64,000 nt of DNA from Coenobita brevimanus (taxonomy: Eukaryota > Arthropoda > Malacostraca > Decapoda > Coenobitidae): the NCBI GenBank assembly GCA_032717465.1, contig CM064666.1, forward strand, positions 4,954,528-5,018,527. The letters are read 5' to 3'. Numbering within the stretch: the first letter of the stretch is position 1; every line of letters begins with the position of its first letter. The position numbers and the translations under genes are program-made. This document shows, one piece after another, positions 59,392 to 64,000 of the stretch. The notes beneath the pieces are model-generated. The model searched no databases and was not told the origin of the DNA. It worked only from the letters and a program-made list of their open reading frames with translations.

Positions 59392-59884
59392 TCAAAGGAC
59401 AATTTTGATAATGAAAACTTCACAGTCATTCCCTATCAGAAACCAAGCTAGAAGAGGACCTTGAGGTTGCGGTCATTGAACTTGTGCGTGTCTCATTAGG
59501 TCATTACGGTCTAGAAGTCCACCAAACTTGATGGCTCTTGCTTGAATCCTTCATTAAAAATTAGGTACCATCGAGAATATCAGGAAAAGTTTTAAGTTTC
59601 GACTCTAGGTGATTTCAGAGAATAATCAACCAATTGGAACCATTCTCTTTTCCACAATGTGGCAGCCTTAGGGATAAATTGCAGAAAAATTTGAAATTAC
59701 TAGCTTAAGTAGTTTCTGAGACACCGTCATGGAATCCGTATTTTCAATTCTAAATCATATCTGGTGATCTGGTTAATGGATTACCATCAAATTTGACCAG
59801 ATGTCACCAGTGAGGCAATTAACTTGACAAATTTGGAAGGCTAGAGGCCAAAGAGCCTCTGAGTAATGGCCATTTATGTAATAA
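59392..59884. other. No gene seen
   Basis: AT-rich. It carries loosely repeated words such as AAATTTGA-A and GGCTAGA-GCCAAAGAGCCTC; no definable repeat unit or coding motif. Confidence 0.45.
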
Positions 59885-60042
59885 CTCAAATGAAACTTAA
59901 CAAATTAATCACACTGTCCTGGCCGAGATTCGATCTCAGGCCCTCGCACTTGATTCGCGTGCACGTTACCACTCAGCGAAAGAGATGATCCCCCCTTTGC
60001 CTCTAAGCAACACGGGCTTATATGCACCCCATTACATTCCTC
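59885..60042 (-). repeat. tRNA-like repeat unit (S3), copy 1 of a tandem pair
   Basis: The minus strand has TTCGCTGAGTGGTAAC (box A-like, complement of 59965-59980) and GAGATCGAATCTCGGCC (box B with flanking stem, complement near 59921-59938). Upstream of box A lie a GCATATAAGCCCG word and AGAGGCAAAGGGGGG. Downstream is a TTAATTTGTTAAGTTTCA tail. The T-arm folds (CCGAG/CTCGG), but the acceptor ends do not pair, so it is a tRNA-derived repeat, not a functional tRNA. Confidence 0.65.
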
Positions 60043-60252
60043 TTTTCTTCCCTTGGTGATTATTTTGGTGAGTTTTGAACATGCAAGGTAGCGTAAGCAT
60101 CGGAGGCCACCATGGGGAGGCTGCAGACCACACCGAAACAGCCCATCCCCAGGATGTAAGGGCAGGGACGCTGTCAGCTAACCAAGGACCAACAACAAAT
60201 TGCCAACCAAGTCCAACCTCACATCCCACACCACTGCCAACCAATGTAATAT

Positions 60253-60413
60253 AACTGAACTGAAACTTAACAAATTAATCACTGTTCTGGCCGAGATTCG
60301 ATCTCAGGCCCCAACACTTTATACGCTTGCACGTTACCACTGAGCCAAAGTAAGGATCCCCCCTTTACCTCTAAGCAGTACGGGCTTATATACACCCCAT
60401 TACGTTTACTTGT
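60253..60413 (-). repeat. tRNA-like repeat unit (S3), copy 2 of a tandem pair
   Basis: Same order of words as copy 1, offset by about 368 bp: TTTGGCTCAGTGGTAAC box A, GAGATCGAATCTCGGCC box B, upstream GTATATAAGCCCG and AGAGGTAAAGGGGGG, downstream TTAATTTGTTAAGTTTCA. Box A here is closer to the tRNA consensus than in copy 1. The 210 bp between the two units is unrelated to either. Confidence 0.65.
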
Positions 60414-60913
60414 TAAGCAGAAAGAATAAAAAGAATATTGACAAACATAAGAAAACGAATGCATATCACCCGCCATCACTTCAATAAACAATAAATCAAG
60501 TATTCCCTGGTAACTCGAGGCATATCATAGAAACTTTGTCAAAATCGAAAGAAAATTCATAGAAATTTGCTGTTTACTCCAAATGAATTATCACACTTGC
60601 AGTCAGAAGCCTAAAGTCAGGGGTATTAAGCTGGTGAAGTCATTGAGTATAACAAGCTTTTGAAAACTTTCTAATTGTTACTCTTTAAAAAGCTTTTCTC
60701 TTTATTGAGGGTATGATAGAAAATGGTGATCAATGGTAAGCTAAAAGAAAAAGTCAGAGCATAGTCTTTCTTGCATAATCCTCTGGCAATTGGAGTCATA
60801 TTATCATACCTTAGCCAAAATTATTAACAAACAAGGCATATATCCAGGATTACTGATCAAAAACTTTGGATACAATTTGCCCACATCCTTATGAGATATT
60901 ATCAGAAAAAGAA

Positions 60914-60916
<3 letters not shown>
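60414..60916. other. No gene seen
   Basis: AT-rich unique-looking sequence; nothing recognised. Confidence 0.45.

Positions 60917-60953
<37 letters not shown>
60917..60953. repeat. (CA)n microsatellite
   Basis: Pure CA of about 37 bp. Confidence 0.96.
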
Positions 60954-60956
<3 letters not shown>

Positions 60957-60998
60957 CAAATACATCATCGCTTTCCTAGGTGAGCAATAATAAAAATG

Positions 60999-61080
60999 AA
61001 AACAATAATAATAATAATAATAATAATGATAACAATAATAATAATAATAAATAATAATAATAATGATAATAATAATAATT
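60999..61080. repeat. (AAT)n microsatellite adjoining the LINE C2 tail
   Basis: Imperfect AAT repeats ending where the ATC repeats of the LINE C2 tail begin. Confidence 0.95.
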
Positions 61081-62164
61081 GTCATCATCATCATCATCAT
61101 CATCATCTGGACCTTCTTTCCAACCCTAGGGCAGGGTGGGGAGTACCAACGTGCAGACAGCCCAAAATTGCCCAGTCCAATGGGCTACGCTTCCATTCAC
61201 TCATTATTCAAGACCCCGGAATCCTGGCTCTATCAGACATGCCAGAAACATTCACCATTCTCTGTAGCTTCACATAAATGTATCCGATAGAGTCACTCTG
61301 GATGCTGCCACGTTAAAAACGGGTGCCAAATCCCTGAACATGCACTTCTCCACACAACATTCACCCACCCAGCTCGATCTCTTGTCATTTCCCCAGCCTC
61401 ACCGATTTCCAAACCTCTCTTCCTCACACAGTCATCCATCATATCTCTTCACCTTCTCCTTGGCCTATCTCACCTCCTCCCTCCTTCAAATTCGCTCAGA
61501 TGTACATTTTTCACCATTCTATTGTTATCCATTCTCTCCATATCACCATACCATCTCAATAACTCTCTTCAGCTCTGATGTCCACAGATTTCCTCACTCC
61601 ACATCTTTCTCGAATCACACTATTTCGTATCCTATCCACACTCTGTACTCCACATACATTCCTCATCAGTACCATCGCCACTGCTCTTACTCGACTTTTC
61701 ATTTTCATGCCACACCATAGTCTCACATCCATATGTTAAAGTTGGCACTAACACTCCTTCATGTAAGCCTCGTGCAGCTGCAACACTCAAGCCACTGTTT
61801 CTTATCAAGGCCTACTATGCAGCAGCTACTTTTCTTCCTTCTACTATCCACTTCTTTTGCACATTTTCCTTTCTTTTTTACCACTGAACCCAGGTATTTG
61901 AACTCTCTCACCAATTCCAGTCTCTTTCCATTCACTGTAATATCGCACTGGAAGTCACCTTCTTTCTCAGTAACCATCACTTTACCCCTTTCTACATTTC
62001 CTCTTAAGGCACGATGCTCACGGACATCAGCAAAACTCTGCACTAGCCTACCAAGTTCTTTTCCGGTATATGCATGTAGCACCGCATCATCAGAATACAA
62101 CAAATTTGGGATATTCCATTCATCACCATTCATTATCAACGCCATCCCCCTCTCCATTACTCGT
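61081..62164 (-). pseudogene. Family C LINE copy C2, 3' part
   Basis: The minus strand ends in (GAT)n (ATC at 61083-61106 on the plus strand). Upstream is the family C 3' untranslated region (complement of GGACCTTCTTTCCAACCCTAG), then LTYGC-equivalent near 61730, KEFKYLGSVVKKKGK region near 61880, NVERGKVMVTEKEGDFQCDITVNG near 61935-62010 and NLLYSDDAVLHAYTGKELGRLVQSFADV near 62030-62110, with YSDD in place of YADD. The frame is open from 62157 to 61759. The copy is cut at 62164 by the tail of a family A LINE and resumes after a TA tract at 62418. Confidence 0.8.
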
Positions 62165-62335
62165 GAGACCGAGGATGAGATGGAGGGATGGGGTGGAGAG
62201 GTATATGAGAGAGGGGGGTGTGAGTTGGGAGCAGGGCAGTGAAATGGCGGGGGACAGGGCGACTTGGAGGCGATTTGTTTGTGGCCACCCCAAACGGGAT
62301 TGAGGCGTCTGGCAATAGATAGATAGATAGATAGA
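62165..62335 (+). repeat. Family A LINE 3' terminal fragment, copy A8, inserted in LINE C2
   Basis: The plus strand starts GAGACCGAGGATGAGATGG, continues through GAAATGGCGGGGGACAGG and GGCGATTTGTTTGTGGCCAC, and ends GGGATTGAGGCGTCTGGCAA plus (TAGA)n to 62335. About 170 bp, well preserved, opposite in orientation to its host. Confidence 0.88.
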
Positions 62336-62343
62336 CCCCATCT

Positions 62344-62344
62344 C

Positions 62345-62417
<73 letters not shown>
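62344..62417. repeat. (TA)n microsatellite next to LINE A8
   Basis: TA run interrupted once near 62355, lying between the A8 tail and resumption of LINE C2. Confidence 0.96.
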
Positions 62418-62419
<2 letters not shown>

Positions 62420-62486
62420 AACAACCATGGGGACATCACACAACCTTGTAGCATGTCCACACCGATCGTGAAGCATTCACTTAGAT
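62418..62486 (-). pseudogene. Family C LINE copy C2, middle part
   Basis: The complement of AACAACCATGGGGACATCAC and of the following CAACCTTGTAGCATG-CCAC segment corresponds to 53376-53450 of C1 (the QGCVMS region). Ends at the hAT insertion; its last 8 bp, ACTTAGAT, are the left target duplication. Confidence 0.75.
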
Positions 62487-63845
62487 CAGGGGTTCTCAAC
62501 CTTTTTAATCTTATGTACCCCTTGAAGTCTTTCAGTATTGGTCACGTACCCCTTACCCACAATGCAGCATCAGGAAGGGTAAAAAGAAATGCATGGTTTA
62601 TTGACTTAGTTTATTAAGTTTAAATTGTGTTATATATGTGGAGCAGACAAACTTTTCAGTTAATGTGAGTATGTCACTAGAGGTAGTGTTGATAGGAACT
62701 AGTTACTGTCATAGAGAAACACTATGTGACTGGCTGCTAGCATGCAATACATTTACTAAAACAGAACTATACCAGACAGTTTTCGATCATTGTGACAGTG
62801 AACTAGTGCTGCTTGCAGCTAGTTGCAACTTGTAACTAGTAACAGTGATAGGTAAGTCACTGTGTGTGTGAATAGCATAAAAATAATAATAAAACAGTAC
62901 TAAATCAGACACATTGTTCCAATAACTGTGACTGTGAGGTAGTGGTGCTATATACAGCTTATAACTAGTTACTCATGGGGAAATTACAGTGTGCGTGACT
63001 AGCGTCACTAGCATGAAAAAAGTAACAAAATAGAATTAAGGCTTTGTGTTCCACTGACTGCGAACTAATGCTGATTGTTAAGCCTCGCAACTAGTTATTA
63101 GTAACTAGTTACTTACTCATAGGGAAGTCAGTGTGTGTGACTGCATTAAAATACAAGTATATACTAATTCAGTGAGATGGTTGGGCCCGTTTCTTTGCTA
63201 CCAACAAGTCAATCCTCGGCACAGTCTCTGAAAGAGCCACTCTTATGTCGTCTTTGACTGCAAGACGTGAACGTAACTTGTTTCAAGCACAGTGCTAAGA
63301 ATCCCTGCTCACAGCGGTATGTAGAAGGAAACCATTACCAGTTATTATGGCTGCAGTGTAGGCACATGACTTCGTAGCCGCAAGCAAAATCCATGACAAC
63401 TTAAACGAGGAAAAAAAATCAGACTACAAATACACTGGAAACCTGAGGGTGAGGGTAGTGAGGGAAGAGTGGTGAGTGGGTGACAATGAGAGGCGAACAG
63501 TGCGTCTCACTTTGGTACCTGCTCGGTACGCGTGAGGAGTTACGTGATCGATAGAAAAAGCGCAAGGGTGACTACTGTATTATGGGTTTGCAAGGTTGTG
63601 TGGCAAGTGTAGTCCAAGAGAGCTTTCTCTCAAATGACATAACTCCAAGAGTTTCCTTGTTAACGTTGTCACTTAGTGTCCTGGTTCTAGTGGAGGACAC
63701 ATCTAGCCTAGCACATGTAGGCCACTCTCTACAAACAGGTTTGAAGTTATTCAAAACCGAAGTATTTTGAGAAACCTGTCACGTACCCCCAAAATTCCTC
63801 TCACGTACCCCTGGGGGTACGCGTACCCCAGGTTGAGAACCCCTG
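62487..63845. mobile_element. Non-autonomous hAT-type transposon (1,359 bp)
   Basis: Terminal inverted repeats CAGGGGTTCTCAACC (left) and GGTTGAGAACCCCTG (right) are perfect over 15 bp. An 8-bp target duplication ACTTAGAT lies at 62479-62486 and 63846-63853. The CAGGGGT-type terminus and 8-bp duplication are diagnostic of hAT elements. Subterminal GTACCCC/CACGTACCCC words occur on both sides, as expected for hAT binding sites. No transposase is recognised, so it depends on an autonomous relative. The interior (about 62690-63160) contains about three diverged copies of a unit of roughly 160 bp with AACTAGTTAC, GTGACT-T-AGCAT and GTGACAGTGAACTA-type words. Perfect termini and duplication suggest a relatively recent insertion. 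Confidence 0.92.
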
Positions 63846-64000
63846 ACTTAGATGCTCATTAACCCTTATGCTTGCTTCACGACCATCATAAACTCTCTTA
63901 ACGGCACCTAGCAGCTTACCATCTTCACCGTAAATGCGCAAAACATTCCACAATCCCTCTCTGTCCACTTTGTCGTATGCTTTTTCCAGTTCCATGAATG
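63846..64000 (-). pseudogene. Family C LINE copy C2, 5' part, running off the window
   Basis: The minus strand encodes MELEKAYDKVDREGLWNVLR, then GEDGKLLGAVKRVYDGREASIRV, the RT domain preceding the part at 62418-62486. In the host the frame resumes directly after the target duplication ACTTAGAT. The window ends inside the element. Confidence 0.85.

Noticed and set aside
59921..60350. Functional tRNA genes
   Set aside because: Boxes A and B and a T-arm are present, but acceptor ends do not pair and the units carry shared non-tRNA flanks, which points to a tRNA-derived repeat.
62638..62835. Short open frame inside the hAT-type element as a transposase
   Set aside because: About 65 codons with no hAT dimerisation or catalytic motif, lying in tandem-repeat sequence.

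Overview
This window is intergenic or accessory DNA from a eukaryote, almost certainly an arthropod and most plausibly a decapod crustacean (crab, shrimp or crayfish type). Four things point there: very dense and long dinucleotide microsatellites (TA, GA/CT, CA/GT); RTE-, CR1- and Jockey/I-like LINE remnants of the kind common in decapods; tRNA-derived SINEs; and a decayed 18S rRNA/ITS1 scrap of metazoan type. The assignment is inference. I found no convincing host protein-coding gene, no intact tRNA gene and nothing prokaryotic. Almost every recognisable coding stretch is a broken transposable element.

Layout: 0.6-1.06 kb TA/TG microsatellites; 1.06-5.0 kb two abutting minus-strand RTE-like LINEs (families A and B), B being split by a solo LTR with a TTCTT target duplication; 5.0-6.5 kb SINE, GT tract and old repeats; 6.9-13.6 kb a composite locus in which a broken gene for a PIN/FEN-like protein lies between divergent inverted arms, is split by a 1.8-kb palindromic element at a TA site, and is followed by a family E LINE inserted in the right arm; 17.5-21.5 kb a nearly full-length CR1/L2-like LINE; 21.8-25.2 kb three family A fragments; 25.4-26.4 kb a Tc1-like transposase pseudogene; 27.9-32.2 kb LINE fragments including an HmRTE-like element; 32.5-33.5 kb SINE, TA tract, 18S/ITS1 pseudogene, TA tract; 35.8-36.6 kb another family A copy; 39.4-41.0 kb a 15-bp minisatellite; 42-46 kb SINEs and GA/CT-rich DNA including about 1.1 kb of purine-rich strand; 47.6-50.9 kb a long family E LINE; 51.0-51.6 kb a 25/26-bp minisatellite; 52.3-53.5 kb a family C LINE; 55-57.4 kb SINE-like repeats, trinucleotide arrays and a family D LINE tail; 57.5-59.4 kb the best preserved family A copy, with an open frame of 562 codons; 59.9-60.4 kb a tandem pair of tRNA-like units; 61.1-64.0 kb a family C LINE interrupted by a family A tail and by a 1.36-kb hAT-type element with a perfect 8-bp target duplication.

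The elements record a history of nesting: LTR into LINE B, palindrome and LINE E into the PIN-like locus, LINE A and hAT into LINE C. Most LINE and SINE ends abut microsatellites, which fits retrotransposon tails or TA-rich targets seeding the arrays. The most unusual object is the PIN-like gene at 7.5-11.7 kb. It carries acidic motifs like those of FEN/XPG nucleases and is bracketed by inverted arms, as if the gene travels as a DNA element. The palindrome inside it has a TA duplication, and removing it would make the reading frame continuous.
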